A stretch of DNA of 64,000 nucleotides from UBA5109 sp038148755 (GCA_038148755.1 JAYQWA010000002.1:186001-250000), one strand, 5' to 3'. Numbered from the stretch's first letter, positions 18,660 to 26,604 are shown. Notes: generated by a model not told the origin, from the letters alone. Numbers and translations are program-made.

Positions 18660-19589
18660 TCAGGCAATTTTTTCGGCAATCCGCATAATGGCGCTGCGGG
18701 ACCTGATGTTTTCATTGATTTCTTCAGCATCAACTTTTATTGCCTTGCCCACTGCCTTTAAACGCGGATTCAGCTGCGCCTGCGTAATCGGCAAATCCGC
18801 CGGAAAATCGCCGCCTTTAACCTGTTTCTGAATGAACTGTTTCACGATACGGTCTTCCAATGAATGAAAGCTGATTACTACCAGACGCCCCCCGATAGCC
18901 AGCACCTCAAGAATTGAAGCCAGTGCTTTCTGTATATCTTCCAGTTCATTGTTAATAAAAATTCGTATCGCCTGAAACGAGCGCGTTGCAGGGTGTTTAT
19001 TCTTTTCCCATTTCGGGTGCGCCTGTTTAATGACTTCCGCCAGCTGCAGGGTTGAGGTCAGTGCATGCTGTTCACGGTACTGACAGATCGCCCGAGCCAA
19101 TCGCCGCGAATAGCGCTCTTCACCAAACTGGTAAAGCACATCGGCCAGCGTCTTCTCAGCAACCTGGGCGAGCCATGCTTCTGCCGTCATTCCGCTTGCT
19201 GTATTCATTCGCATATCCAAAGGTCCGTCCTTACTAAAACTAAACCCTCTTTGCGCATCATCGAGTTGAGGCGATGAAACACCCAAATCCAGCAACACAC
19301 CCCTTACCTGCTCTGATCCATTCAGATCACTTACAACGGTCTGCAAATTTTCAAAACTGCCGTGATAAACCCTCACTCTGTCGTCTACCAAAGCCAGCTC
19401 ATTTGCCAGCACAATGGCTTCAGGGTCTTTATCGATGACCAGCAAACGACCCTGTTCCGACAACTCACTTAAAATTTGCTTGCTGTGACCGCCCCGGCCA
19501 AAGGTGCCGTCTACATAAAAACCATTTTTATCGGTGATTAATGCAGCAACGGCCTGTTCCAACAGTACGCTCTGATGCTGCATGGTCAC
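18660..19589 (-). CDS. rsmH: 16S rRNA (cytosine-1402-N4) methyltransferase RsmH
   Basis: SAM-dependent methyltransferase acting on C1402 of 16S rRNA, also called MraW. 309 residues. Start HQSVLLEQAV, SAM motif DGTFGRGGHS near residue 28, LLDLGVSSPQLDDAQRGFSF near 100, and the late VISFHSLEDRIVK are diagnostic. ATGs at residues 1 and 3 are both possible starts. Its target base is the one whose ribose is methylated by RsmI, also encoded in this window. Confidence 0.97.
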   Translation of the reverse strand: MTMQHQSVLLEQAVAALITDKNGFYVDGTFGRGGHSKQILSELSEQGRLLVIDKDPEAIVLANELALVDDRVRVYHGSFENLQTVVSDLNGSEQVRGVLLDLGVSSPQLDDAQRGFSFSKDGPLDMRMNTASGMTAEAWLAQVAEKTLADVLYQFGEERYSRRLARAICQYREQHALTSTLQLAEVIKQAHPKWEKNKHPATRSFQAIRIFINNELEDIQKALASILEVLAIGGRLVVISFHSLEDRIVKQFIQKQVKGGDFPADLPITQAQLNPRLKAVGKAIKVDAEEINENIRSRSAIMRIAEKIA

Positions 19590-19643
19590 TCGCCTACCTC
19601 CACCCTCTGCTTTTATTTATTATTCCGTTTTCTATCCGGTCTT

Positions 19644-20102
19644 TTATAAAGAGAGGTTTTTCAATTCATCCGGCAGTTCTTCTGCATTCACCTTATGCTT
19701 CAACCAGCCATCTCTGGTTTCGTTCCAGGCCTCATCATTCCAGACCGACAATTTATTACCCTGGCCTACCAGAGCCGCCTTTTTATCCAGGCCGACAAAC
19801 TCCCGTAAATTCTGCGGTATCAGGATGCGACCACTGCTGTCGAGATTCACTTCCGTAGCATGACCGATAAATATGTTTTTCAAACGGCGGGATTCTGGAT
19901 GAAAACTGGAAAGTGCAGCGACCTTGCGCTCGATCTCTTCAAACTCATTCAGCGGGTAAATCACAAGCGATTCGCCATCCTGGTCAATAGTGACGACTAA
20001 CTGACCCTGGCAATGACTTTCAACAATGCCACGAAAGCGCGCAGGCATGGCCATGCGCCCTTTAGCGTCCAGCGTTATTGAATGTAAGCCGCGAAATAAC
20101 AC
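19644..20102 (-). CDS. mraZ: MraZ, transcriptional regulator of the dcw cluster
   Basis: AbrB-like DNA-binding protein, 152 residues, with two MraZ repeats: start FRGLHSITLDAKGRMAMPARFR and second repeat NLDSSGRILIPQNLREF. In E. coli it represses its own promoter through short TGGGN direct repeats. Matching repeats lie upstream here (20154-20180), consistent with autoregulation of the whole cluster. First gene of the operon. Confidence 0.97.
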   Translation of the reverse strand: MLFRGLHSITLDAKGRMAMPARFRGIVESHCQGQLVVTIDQDGESLVIYPLNEFEEIERKVAALSSFHPESRRLKNIFIGHATEVNLDSSGRILIPQNLREFVGLDKKAALVGQGNKLSVWNDEAWNETRDGWLKHKVNAEELPDELKNLSL

Positions 20103-20153
20103 GCTCTATCTCCCAAAAAAACCTGAGTGACAGTGGGACTACTGCCTAATTTT

Positions 20154-20180
20154 ACCCACTATTAACCCACTTTTTAGCCA
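20154..20180 (-). promoter_or_regulatory. MraZ box: three direct repeats upstream of mraZ
   Basis: On the minus strand the pentamers TGGCT, TGGGT and TGGGT recur with an exact 11-base period (plus-strand AGCCA at 20176, ACCCA at 20165 and 20154). E. coli MraZ is known to bind three TGGGN repeats near its own promoter. The repeats sit between the proposed -10 and the mraZ start, a position suited to repression. Period is 11 rather than the 10 I recall for E. coli. Confidence 0.6.
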
Positions 20181-20200
20181 CTATCATACTACTTTGATGC

Positions 20201-20230
20201 ACTATAAGGGAGTTCTCACAAGTAAATCAA
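20201..20230 (-). promoter_or_regulatory. probable mraZ/dcw operon promoter
   Basis: Minus strand TTGATT, 18-base spacer, TATAGT. The predicted transcript would begin near 20194, immediately before the MraZ repeats and about 90 bases before the mraZ start. Confidence 0.5.
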
Positions 20231-20429
20231 GCACTTGTTTGCGTTAATTTGCGTAGAAAATGAAGCTAAATGCGGCGAAAACCGAGAAAAACGACAAAAC
20301 TCGGCAAATACTGAATTACTAAAGAGCTTAATTTACAAAAAGCTATATTGCAAACTTAAAGTAATTTATTAAGTTTGAGGCTGTTTTGGGAAATTTTTGA
20401 AAAAATCCAAGAGTTGTGAACTGGCGGGC

Positions 20430-20451
20430 TTTTTACGTTAAAGCGTAAAAA
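20430..20451 (-). terminator. hairpin immediately 3' of rnpB
   Basis: Perfect 8-bp arms TTTTTACG and CGTAAAAA with a 6-base loop, beginning about six bases after the RNase P RNA 3' end. It lacks a U-run after the stem, so it may be a processing or stability structure rather than a classical terminator. Confidence 0.4.
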
Positions 20452-20456
20452 TTGGT

Positions 20457-20805
20457 GAGTCGGCCGATAAGCCGGGTTCTGTCGTGGACAATCATTCATC
20501 TTGGGTTTGCGTCACCACAAACCTCATGCAACCTACCCGAACCCAGTGCGAGCCACACCGTAGGGTTCCTATTTGGTCTTGCTCCAGGCGGGGTTTACCA
20601 TGCCGTGGAATGTTGCCACCCACGCGGTGCGCTCTTACCACACCATTTCACCCTTACCGCATCAGGTGTTATCCCGATGTGGCGGTTTATTTTCTGCTGC
20701 ACTTTCCGTAGGCTCACGCCCCCCAGGGATTACCTGGCACCTTGCTCTGTGGAGCCCGGACTTTCCTCTGCCTTCAAACGAAAACAGCGATTGCCTGGCC
20801 AACTC
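20457..20805 (-). ncRNA. rnpB: RNase P RNA (M1 RNA), class A
   Basis: Catalytic RNA of RNase P, which matures tRNA 5' ends. Read on the minus strand it matches bacterial class A RNA block for block: GAGGAAAGTCCGGGCTCC, GGTGCCAGGTAA, GGTAAGGGTGAAA, GGTAAGAGCGCACC, GGAGCAAGACCAAATAGG, and near the end CCACGACAGAACCCGGCTTATCGG (split here for length: CCACGACAGAACC then CGGCTTATCGG). The terminal helix P1 pairs GAGTTGGCC at the 5' end with GGCCGACTC at the 3' end, which fixes both ends to within a few bases. It lies between mraZ and rsmI as in Pseudomonas. Confidence 0.97.
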
Positions 20806-20813
20806 ACGCGGCA

Positions 20814-20842
20814 AGTATAGAAGGGAGTGGTAGCAGAGTAAA
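20814..20842 (-). promoter_or_regulatory. rnpB promoter
   Basis: Minus strand TTTACT, 17-base spacer, TATACT. The -10 box ends about 7-8 bases before the 5' end inferred independently from helix P1, so position and structure agree. Confidence 0.75.
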
Positions 20843-21060
20843 TCTTTAAAATTTATGGATGGATTCCAGACTTGTGTTTTCTACTTTGTGATTTTTCATT
20901 CCAGAATGTTGTTTTAAGAATCAATACGGAACACAATGAACAAAATTCAATAAAGCAAATACCGTGCTGACACTCCACCGGACAGCCTTCGCTGCTCTGC
21001 GGCTGCCGTTTAGCAAGGCATCATGCGATTAAAGTTACTTTTTGATAAAAACGTCATGAG

Positions 21061-21166
21061 CGCAGGCAGGACGAGGCGAAAGGAAAATTTGATGAGGGAG
21101 CTTACAGGCAGTAAGTGACCGAATTAAATTTTTGTTTCAACGAAGTAGTGCCAAGCGAAATAGTTT
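21061..21166. repeat. structured intergenic repeat, copy A
   Basis: One of three related intergenic copies. Conserved blocks: GACGAGGC at 21070, a central hairpin CTTAC/GTAAG at 21101-21115 followed by TGA, and a right block AACGAAGTA then GTGCCAAGCG. Between the blocks, arms AAAATTT (21084) and AAATTTTT (21126) pair around the central hairpin. The element abuts the stop codon of the upstream membrane-protein gene. Confidence 0.6.
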
Positions 21167-21676
21167 TTAGCCGCACCAAAAACACCAAAACTGCGGCGGC
21201 CGATAAAATGTTATCAACCGCCCCGCACTAATCACCCCCAACCAGCACAACAACGATATTCCTGCCATCACCCTGGCCTGGGTATTCACCTGCACGTTCG
21301 CACCCAGATGTTTGACCTGCCTGAAGCACACGGAATAAAAAAACACCACGTTAATGCCTGCACCTATCATAAACAGCATCTTGGTCTGAAAGGCCGGGTT
21401 ATATAAATACTGATCCGGTGCAGAGGTAAAGAACATGATGCCGGTAATCACATTCAGGCAGTAGCCGGCAACACCGATTGGCACCAGCTTGTGCATGGCT
21501 GAGAGGGGAATCGCTCTAACAAAGCCCAGCATGCGCAAATCAAACAGACCGACCGTGCCGATCAACAGACATAAGCCAAAGAAATGCAGGGATTCAACAA
21601 TGGGCCAGCCCCAGCGGGAACCCATGATGGTATAGATGCCGGTATTCTGTGAAAAACTAAACAGTGCTTCTTCCAT
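21167..21676 (-). CDS. polytopic membrane protein of unknown function, member 1 of a tandem paralogous pair
   Basis: 169 residues with four to five hydrophobic segments. Conserved-looking features are SLHFFG with a membrane-embedded His near residue 31, then DLRMLGF, a TGIMFF helix, and FQTKMLFM. The next gene upstream shows the same pattern (SFHALG, DLRVLGV, SGLMLL, FYLKMLL), so the two are paralogues, probably of a DUF6644/DUF2214-like group; the family name is from memory and uncertain. The embedded His could bind haem or metal, but that is speculation. The reading frame ends inside the first bases of an intergenic repeat, so the last few residues may be recent. Confidence 0.75.
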   Translation of the reverse strand: MEEALFSFSQNTGIYTIMGSRWGWPIVESLHFFGLCLLIGTVGLFDLRMLGFVRAIPLSAMHKLVPIGVAGYCLNVITGIMFFTSAPDQYLYNPAFQTKMLFMIGAGINVVFFYSVCFRQVKHLGANVQVNTQARVMAGISLLCWLGVISAGRLITFYRPPQFWCFWCG

Positions 21677-21702
21677 TTCCGAAATAAGCCTCTTAACTAA
21701 AC

Positions 21703-22185
21703 TTAATAAAAATCTGTTGTCAGTAAAATTGTGTAGGTATAAGCCAGAAAGCGCCCTGCCACGATAACTGAAACCCAGATGCCTATGGACAGCAAGGCAA
21801 GCATTTTATCTCTTGTCGTTATGTCAGTTTGCTGCTGCACTTTGTTGGTCAACACCTTGCCTACGACAAACGCAGCGGCAATCAGCAGCATCTTTAAATA
21901 AAACACAGCATTGGTTAAACCCTTGGCCGGATAGGCCAGCAACAACATCAAACCGGAAACCAGAGCAACCACAAAACTGACCCACATCAGGGGATAGAAT
22001 CTTGTAATCAGATGCACAGGAATATTCGGCGCAACACCCAGCACTCTAAGATCCAGTGCAAAGTGCACGCCCACCAGAAAGGCCATGCCCAGGGCATGAA
22101 AGGAAATCGTCACGGGAAAACCGGCAACCGATTCTCTTACCCAGACACTAAATGATAAGGCTTCAAGCCAGGCCAGAAATTCCAG
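21703..22185 (-). CDS. polytopic membrane protein of unknown function, member 2 of the pair; apparent CTG start
   Basis: Four to five membrane segments; paralogue of the downstream gene. The first standard start codon is a GTG at 22113, but the same frame upstream encodes 24 residues that look like the real N-terminus (LEFLAWLEAL, then SVWVRES, running into the first helix). No ATG, GTG or TTG exists between the preceding in-frame stop and that stretch; a CTG at 22185 lies 7 bases after AAGGGG, a good ribosome-binding site. I therefore extend the gene to the CTG (160 residues). The alternative is a shorter GTG-started protein lacking the amphipathic lead helix. Function not recognised. Confidence 0.65.
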   Translation of the reverse strand: MEFLAWLEALSFSVWVRESVAGFPVTISFHALGMAFLVGVHFALDLRVLGVAPNIPVHLITRFYPLMWVSFVVALVSGLMLLLAYPAKGLTNAVFYLKMLLIAAAFVVGKVLTNKVQQQTDITTRDKMLALLSIGIWVSVIVAGRFLAYTYTILLTTDFY

Positions 22186-22245
22186 AACAGTCCCCTTCTT
22201 ATTTTTATTGCTTTGTTATTTTTTGTTTTCTTGTTGCGCAGCTTA

Positions 22246-23088
22246 TCATCTTTTATTTAAAGCAAGCTCATATAAGGTATTTTTTTTAATACCGGTTATC
22301 CTGGCTGCCAGCTGACTCGCCTGTTTTAAGGGTAGTTCCTGCAACAAAATATCCAAGATGCGTTCTGCTTCGGCGTTGATGGTTGTTGCAGCTTTTTCCT
22401 GTCCCTGAATCAAGAGTACAAACTCTCCACGCTGCTGGTTGCTGTCTGCCTTTATCCAGTTCAATAAATTTTCCAGGCTGTCTTTTTTGATGGTTTCAAA
22501 GGTTTTGGTCAGTTCGCGCGCAACCACGGCCACTCGTTCAGCGCCGAATACCTGCTGCATATCTTCCAGGCAATCAATAATGCGATGGGGCGCTTCATAA
22601 AATATCAACGTTCTGCTTTCGTCAGCCAGCGCTTCCAGCTTTTTTAACCGACTGGCAGACTTGTTCGGCAGAAAACCTTCAAAAATAAAAGCATCGGATG
22701 GCAGCCCTGAGGCAGATAGCGCTGCAATTAAAGCTGATGCTCCCGGTACCGGACTGACTTTTATCCCGGCATCTATCGCCGCCTTCACCAACTGATAACC
22801 CGGGTCTGAAATCAAGGGCGTACCGGCATCAGATATCAGCGCAATACTTTTCCCGGCGGTTAAAAGCTCAATCAACTGCTCCACTTTTTTAGCTTCATTA
22901 TGTTCATGCAGAGCCTGCATGGGGGTGGCCACGCCACTATGCTGTAACAACTTGCCACTGTGCCGGGTATCTTCAACCGCAATCAGATCAACCTGCTTTA
23001 ATATCTGTACGGCCCGCTCCGAGATATCAGACAAATTACCAATCGGCGTTGCAACAATATAAAGACAGGCGCTGTTCATTGAGTTCAT
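22246..23088 (-). CDS. rsmI: 16S rRNA (cytidine-1402-2'-O) methyltransferase RsmI
   Basis: Tetrapyrrole-methylase-fold enzyme that 2'-O-methylates C1402 of 16S rRNA, the same base modified by RsmH. 280 residues. YIVATPIGNLSDISERA at the N-terminus, VEDTRHSGKLL, SDAGTPLISDPGY, VPGASALIAALSASGLP and FEGFLPNKSASR are family signatures. It is divergent from lpoA, the same arrangement as in E. coli and Pseudomonas. Confidence 0.97.
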   Translation of the reverse strand: MNSMNSACLYIVATPIGNLSDISERAVQILKQVDLIAVEDTRHSGKLLQHSGVATPMQALHEHNEAKKVEQLIELLTAGKSIALISDAGTPLISDPGYQLVKAAIDAGIKVSPVPGASALIAALSASGLPSDAFIFEGFLPNKSASRLKKLEALADESRTLIFYEAPHRIIDCLEDMQQVFGAERVAVVARELTKTFETIKKDSLENLLNWIKADSNQQRGEFVLLIQGQEKAATTINAEAERILDILLQELPLKQASQLAARITGIKKNTLYELALNKR

Positions 23089-23161
23089 TGGTGGTTTTCA
23101 AGCTTAACAACATCTTGCCACAGGAGCCGCCCGGGGTGTTAGCGAGTTTTTGAGTTTACGT

Positions 23162-23167
23162 TATACT
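23162..23167 (+). promoter_or_regulatory. -10-like box just before lpoA
   Basis: TATACT ends seven bases before the lpoA ATG, preceded at 17 bases by the weak -35 TTAGCG. If used, the transcript would start at or within a base or two of the start codon. A direct repeat TGAGTTTAC at 23151 and 23176 brackets it. Weak evidence. Confidence 0.3.
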
Positions 23168-23174
23168 GAGAGCT

Positions 23175-25025
23175 ATGAGTTTACTGCGCTTTTGTTTTTA
23201 TATTCTGTTGACGGTGATACTGGCATCGTGCGGCACTTCGCCGTCTGGCAGTTCCGGCTCAATCAGTTCTGAAGTTCCCGATATTGATGAAGATGGTATC
23301 AGAAGTATCGAAGAAGAGATGATTTTCAGCCTGCTACAACAGGCTAACAGTGCCAGCTCTCCGGAACGAGAATTTTTTTCGCTGGAAGCAGCCAGAATTT
23401 ATATCGGCATGGGTCAGGATCGCCGGGCCTTTGAGTTACTGTCCACCCTGAATACCCGCCAGCTTGAACTGAACCTTGCCGCTGAAATTCTGCTGTTAAG
23501 GGCACAATATCTGGTCGATAACGCACGCTATGATGAAGCCCTTAACATATTGACCATCGAGCGCTTTGACGCCCTGCCCCAGTTGCCTATCAGTTTACAA
23601 AAACAGTTGCGCTTCATGCGCGCGCAATCCCATGAAGCGCGTAGCGATTTTAACGCCGCTATAAGGGAACGGGTGCTGGCCGACCCCTTACTTAATAGCA
23701 CCGAGGAAAGCCAGAATCACGAACAGATCTGGCAGGATTTGCTTGCCCTGCCGGTGGCAGAGCTGCGCAGTCTGGCGGAGAGTGAAATTATTTATGCTTT
23801 CCAGGGCTGGTATGAACTGGGGGTTGTCGGCAAGGCCTATCAATACAATCTGGACCGTCAGTTGGTTGAGCTCAATAACTGGCAAAGAACCTGGGTACGT
23901 CACCCGGCGGCAAACGAATTGCCGTTAACCCTGCAACTGGTTGAAAGCATGGCTGCGCAAAGGCCAAACCAGATCGCATTGCTTCTGCCACTCAATACCA
24001 CTGCCGGCGTCATTATCCGTGATGCCTTTATGAGCGCTTATCTGAACGTGCAGTCCTTTGGCGGACAGGTCCCTGAAATTCGTTTTTACGATACCAGCAA
24101 CACGGACAACATTATTGAATTGCATAATCAGGCGCGTCTTGATGGTGCCGGCATGATTATCGGTCCTTTATTAAGGCAACATGTCAGCCAGTTGCAGAGC
24201 GTCAGAAATCTTGGTGTCCCGACGCTGGCTCTGAATAATATTGATGGTGTGCGTCCGGCTTCGAATCAGCTTTATCAGTTTGCCTTATCGCCGGAAAGTG
24301 AAGCCCGGCAGCTGGCAAACAAGGCATGGAATGATGGTCATCGCCAGGTCGCCATATTAAGCCCTTTGAATACCAGTGGTGATACTTACCAGCGCAAGAT
24401 GGACAGCTTTATAGAACAGTGGACAGCACTCGGCGGGCAGATTGTGGCACAGGAGCGTTATGCCAATAACTATACTCGCAGCATCGAAGACCTGCTCGAT
24501 CTGAGTGACAGCGAGAACCGCAAGGAAGAAATCAGTGACATTATCAATGCGTCGGTTGAGTTTTCACAACGTCGCCGTCAGGACGTCGACTTTATTTTTC
24601 TGATTGCCGAGCCGCTTGAGGCCAGACAGATTAATCCGAGCCTGGGTTATCTTTATGCCGGCGATATTCCTGTCTACGCAACACAGGATGTGTATTCCGG
24701 TCTGAATCGCACACTGGAAAATATCGATTTAAACGGCATCATTTTCGGCGAAAGCCCTTGGTTATTGTCACAGGAAGATGAACTGAAAATGAGTGCACAA
24801 TTATTGTTTCCGCAGGCCAGCGCACAAAATTTACGGTTACAGGCTTTCGGTATTGATGCCTTCAGACTTTATCCACGTATCCGACAATTACAGACTGGTG
24901 TCACTAATGCTTTCATCGGTGCGACCGGTGTACTCAGCCTGGATGAAGACAACAGAATCACTCGCCAGCTAAATTGGGCGCGTATGCAGGATGGCTTTGC
25001 CCAACCGATTAACGAACTTCAATAA
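23175..25025 (+). CDS. lpoA: LpoA, outer-membrane lipoprotein activator of PBP1a
   Basis: Reaches from the outer membrane to stimulate the bifunctional synthase PBP1a. 616 residues, against 678 in E. coli. Lipoprotein signal peptide with lipobox LASC, Cys at residue 19. An N-terminal helical TPR-like half (about 40-250) is followed by a periplasmic-binding-protein-like half beginning near RPNQIALLLPLN at about 262. The gene order rsmI-lpoA-yraN-diaA-BON matches E. coli. Confidence 0.93.
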   Translation: MSLLRFCFYILLTVILASCGTSPSGSSGSISSEVPDIDEDGIRSIEEEMIFSLLQQANSASSPEREFFSLEAARIYIGMGQDRRAFELLSTLNTRQLELNLAAEILLLRAQYLVDNARYDEALNILTIERFDALPQLPISLQKQLRFMRAQSHEARSDFNAAIRERVLADPLLNSTEESQNHEQIWQDLLALPVAELRSLAESEIIYAFQGWYELGVVGKAYQYNLDRQLVELNNWQRTWVRHPAANELPLTLQLVESMAAQRPNQIALLLPLNTTAGVIIRDAFMSAYLNVQSFGGQVPEIRFYDTSNTDNIIELHNQARLDGAGMIIGPLLRQHVSQLQSVRNLGVPTLALNNIDGVRPASNQLYQFALSPESEARQLANKAWNDGHRQVAILSPLNTSGDTYQRKMDSFIEQWTALGGQIVAQERYANNYTRSIEDLLDLSDSENRKEEISDIINASVEFSQRRRQDVDFIFLIAEPLEARQINPSLGYLYAGDIPVYATQDVYSGLNRTLENIDLNGIIFGESPWLLSQEDELKMSAQLLFPQASAQNLRLQAFGIDAFRLYPRIRQLQTGVTNAFIGATGVLSLDEDNRITRQLNWARMQDGFAQPINELQ

Positions 25026-25056
25026 AACATTTTATTTCATTAATCAGGGAAGATTA

Positions 25057-25446
25057 ATGTTTAGCAAGCACACTGCCAGTCCGAGCCAGCTTACCGGTTT
25101 ATATTTTGAAAAACTGGCGCTTAAGCATTTAAAAAAGCACAAATTGAAACTGCTACGGCAAAACTATCATTGCCGCCTGGGTGAAATTGATCTGGTCATG
25201 CGGGGTGGAGACTGCCTCGTCTTTGTCGAGGTTCGTTTTAGAAACAACACGGATTTTGGCGCTGGCCTGGACACAGTCAATCCAGGCAAGCAACGCAAAC
25301 TCGTCTTAACTGCCCAGCACTACCTGATACAGGCAGGCCTTTACGAGAACACGCCTGCCCGTTTTGATGTGGTCAGCATTTCCAGGCAAAACGCCAAACC
25401 GGAACTGGTCTGGATCAGAAACGCTTTCCTGTGCTCATTCGATTAA
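25057..25446 (+). CDS. yraN: YraN family protein (UPF0102, endonuclease-like fold)
   Basis: 129 residues from the ATG at 25057, preceded by an AGGGAAG ribosome-binding site; the open frame extends 22 codons further into the end of lpoA, which I reject. Contains the family core GLYFEKLALKHL, NYHCRLGEIDLVM and VFVEVRFR, resembling the Holliday-junction-resolvase/restriction fold with acidic residues in GEID and EV. Cellular role is not established. Follows lpoA by 31 bases and is likely cotranscribed. Confidence 0.92.
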   Translation: MFSKHTASPSQLTGLYFEKLALKHLKKHKLKLLRQNYHCRLGEIDLVMRGGDCLVFVEVRFRNNTDFGAGLDTVNPGKQRKLVLTAQHYLIQAGLYENTPARFDVVSISRQNAKPELVWIRNAFLCSFD

Positions 25447-25485
25447 GTTGTCAGCGCAAAATTACTCGCTGATCGTCACCAGCTC

Positions 25486-26301
25486 TTAAGCACTGACATC
25501 TTCGTATCTATCCAGCACGTGTCTGACCAGGCCGCTTCTGACAGAATCTCCGCGTTCAAAGGTATGTACATGCACCCCTGGCAAACCACGTAATCTGTGT
25601 ACGGCATCATCCAGACCGTTAGGTCCTCTGATGTCGCTTTGATTGGTATCACCGTTAACAACCACTTTGCATTCCTCGCCGATTCGGGTCAGAAACATTT
25701 TCATCTGACTTGGCGTTACGTTTTGCGCTTCGTCCAGAATCACAAAAGTGGAAGCATTAAAGGTTTTACCACGCATGTAAGCCAAAGGGGCGCCGACAAT
25801 ACGACCGTGCCGTAAACAGTATTCCACGACTCCCTTACCAAGACGCTCATTCAGAATGTCACGAAAGGCATCGATATAGACTGAAAATTTATCTTCAAGC
25901 TTACCCGGCAGGAAACCTAATTGTTCACCTGCTTCTACCGCAGGCCGGGTGAAAATAATTCTTTCTATTCGTCCTGACTCCAAAGCCTGTGCGGCAAGCG
26001 CGCCAGCACAATAAGATTTACCCGTACCGGCAGGGCCAAGGCCAAAGGTCAGGCAGTTATTTTTAATGGCATTAATATATTTTTGTTGGGCGGGATTTTT
26101 GGCTTGAAGCGGGAGTTTGTGTTGCTGTGGTCTGTAAGCTGTATCAAGCAAGCTGTTAAGCTCGACGATATTACTGGGTTCTTCGGGATGGCGACGCTTG
26201 TGTCTATCTTTGTATCTTTTACTGCTACTTTTGTGACCGTAGTCGGGGTGTACCATTTCGTCGCTGTATTGAATCGAACGCTTACGCGATCTCTTTGCCA
26301 T
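25486..26301 (-). CDS. PhoH-family ATPase
   Basis: 271 residues from the ATG at 26301, which has GGAGAG five bases upstream; a GTG two codons earlier lies too close to that site. After a basic N-terminal tail of about 45 residues comes the PhoH P-loop ATPase domain: Walker A GPAGTGKS near residue 90, FTRPAVEAGE, LAYMRGKTFN, Walker B VILDEAQN, and GDTNQSD. Related to E. coli PhoH; the family is linked to RNA metabolism and stress, but the role is unproven. It sits between yraN and diaA, where many relatives have no gene. Confidence 0.88.
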   Translation of the reverse strand: MAKRSRKRSIQYSDEMVHPDYGHKSSSKRYKDRHKRRHPEEPSNIVELNSLLDTAYRPQQHKLPLQAKNPAQQKYINAIKNNCLTFGLGPAGTGKSYCAGALAAQALESGRIERIIFTRPAVEAGEQLGFLPGKLEDKFSVYIDAFRDILNERLGKGVVEYCLRHGRIVGAPLAYMRGKTFNASTFVILDEAQNVTPSQMKMFLTRIGEECKVVVNGDTNQSDIRGPNGLDDAVHRLRGLPGVHVHTFERGDSVRSGLVRHVLDRYEDVSA

Positions 26302-26604
26302 GCTCACTCTCCAATTTGATAAATAAAAGACTCGAGTTGAGAAAATGTGTTAGCACCCTTTATCTCTGTATTGATCTCTGACTCAGATGCCGCTGACATT
26401 GAAATAGTAAAATGATTGCTGTGCGATAAACCTCCTGTATGAAATGAAAATTTTTAATCAAGAATTACGCTAGAACTGTACTAGCTGTGTACAGTCTGAC
26501 ACAATTGCGCTCAGCAATGCAATGGCAAACATATTTTAAATAGCTAAAAGCTTAAAAACTTTAGTTTACTATTGAAAAGATTAATTTCTTATTGAGACAG
26601 CACT
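26302..26604. other. 303-base divergent intergenic region, phoH / diaA
   Basis: AT-rich upstream region for both genes. Holds the 21-bp inverted repeat at 26475. No convincing -35/-10 pair was found on either strand and no coding frame is credible. Confidence 0.5.
26475..26495. promoter_or_regulatory. perfect inverted repeat, candidate operator between phoH and diaA
   Basis: ACTGTAC, 7-base spacer, GTACAGT, in the 303-base divergent region. A 21-bp dyad with this geometry suits a dimeric regulator. It resembles a LexA site only superficially, since CTGT and ACAG are 11 rather than 8 bases apart. Regulator unknown. Confidence 0.4.

Larger units (their letters stand above)
20103..20456. other. 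354-base intergenic region between mraZ and rnpB
   Basis: AT-rich. On the mraZ side it contains the mraZ promoter and MraZ box. In the middle are two dyads: CCGAG/CTCGG at 20282-20304 and AAACTTAA/TTAAGTTT at 20352-20376 with a 9-base loop. On the rnpB side lies an 8-bp hairpin just past the mature 3' end. No credible coding frame was seen. Confidence 0.7.
20806..21166. other. 361-base gap between rnpB and the membrane-protein pair
   Basis: Contains the rnpB promoter, a stretch of AT-rich sequence with nothing recognised (about 20850-20960), a GC-rich imperfect hairpin CAGCC/GGCTG at about 20983-21005, and copy A of the structured intergenic repeat at its end. No credible coding frame. Confidence 0.6.

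Noticed and set aside
20452..20820. Plus-strand frames across the rnpB region
   Set aside because: They are the complement of the highly structured RNase P RNA and have no protein signature.
24991..25056. 22-codon N-terminal extension of yraN
   Set aside because: Lies inside the end of lpoA; the ATG at 25057 has a good ribosome-binding site.
26475..26495. LexA (SOS) box between phoH and diaA
   Set aside because: CTGT and ACAG are 11 bases apart rather than the 8 of the E. coli-type box.
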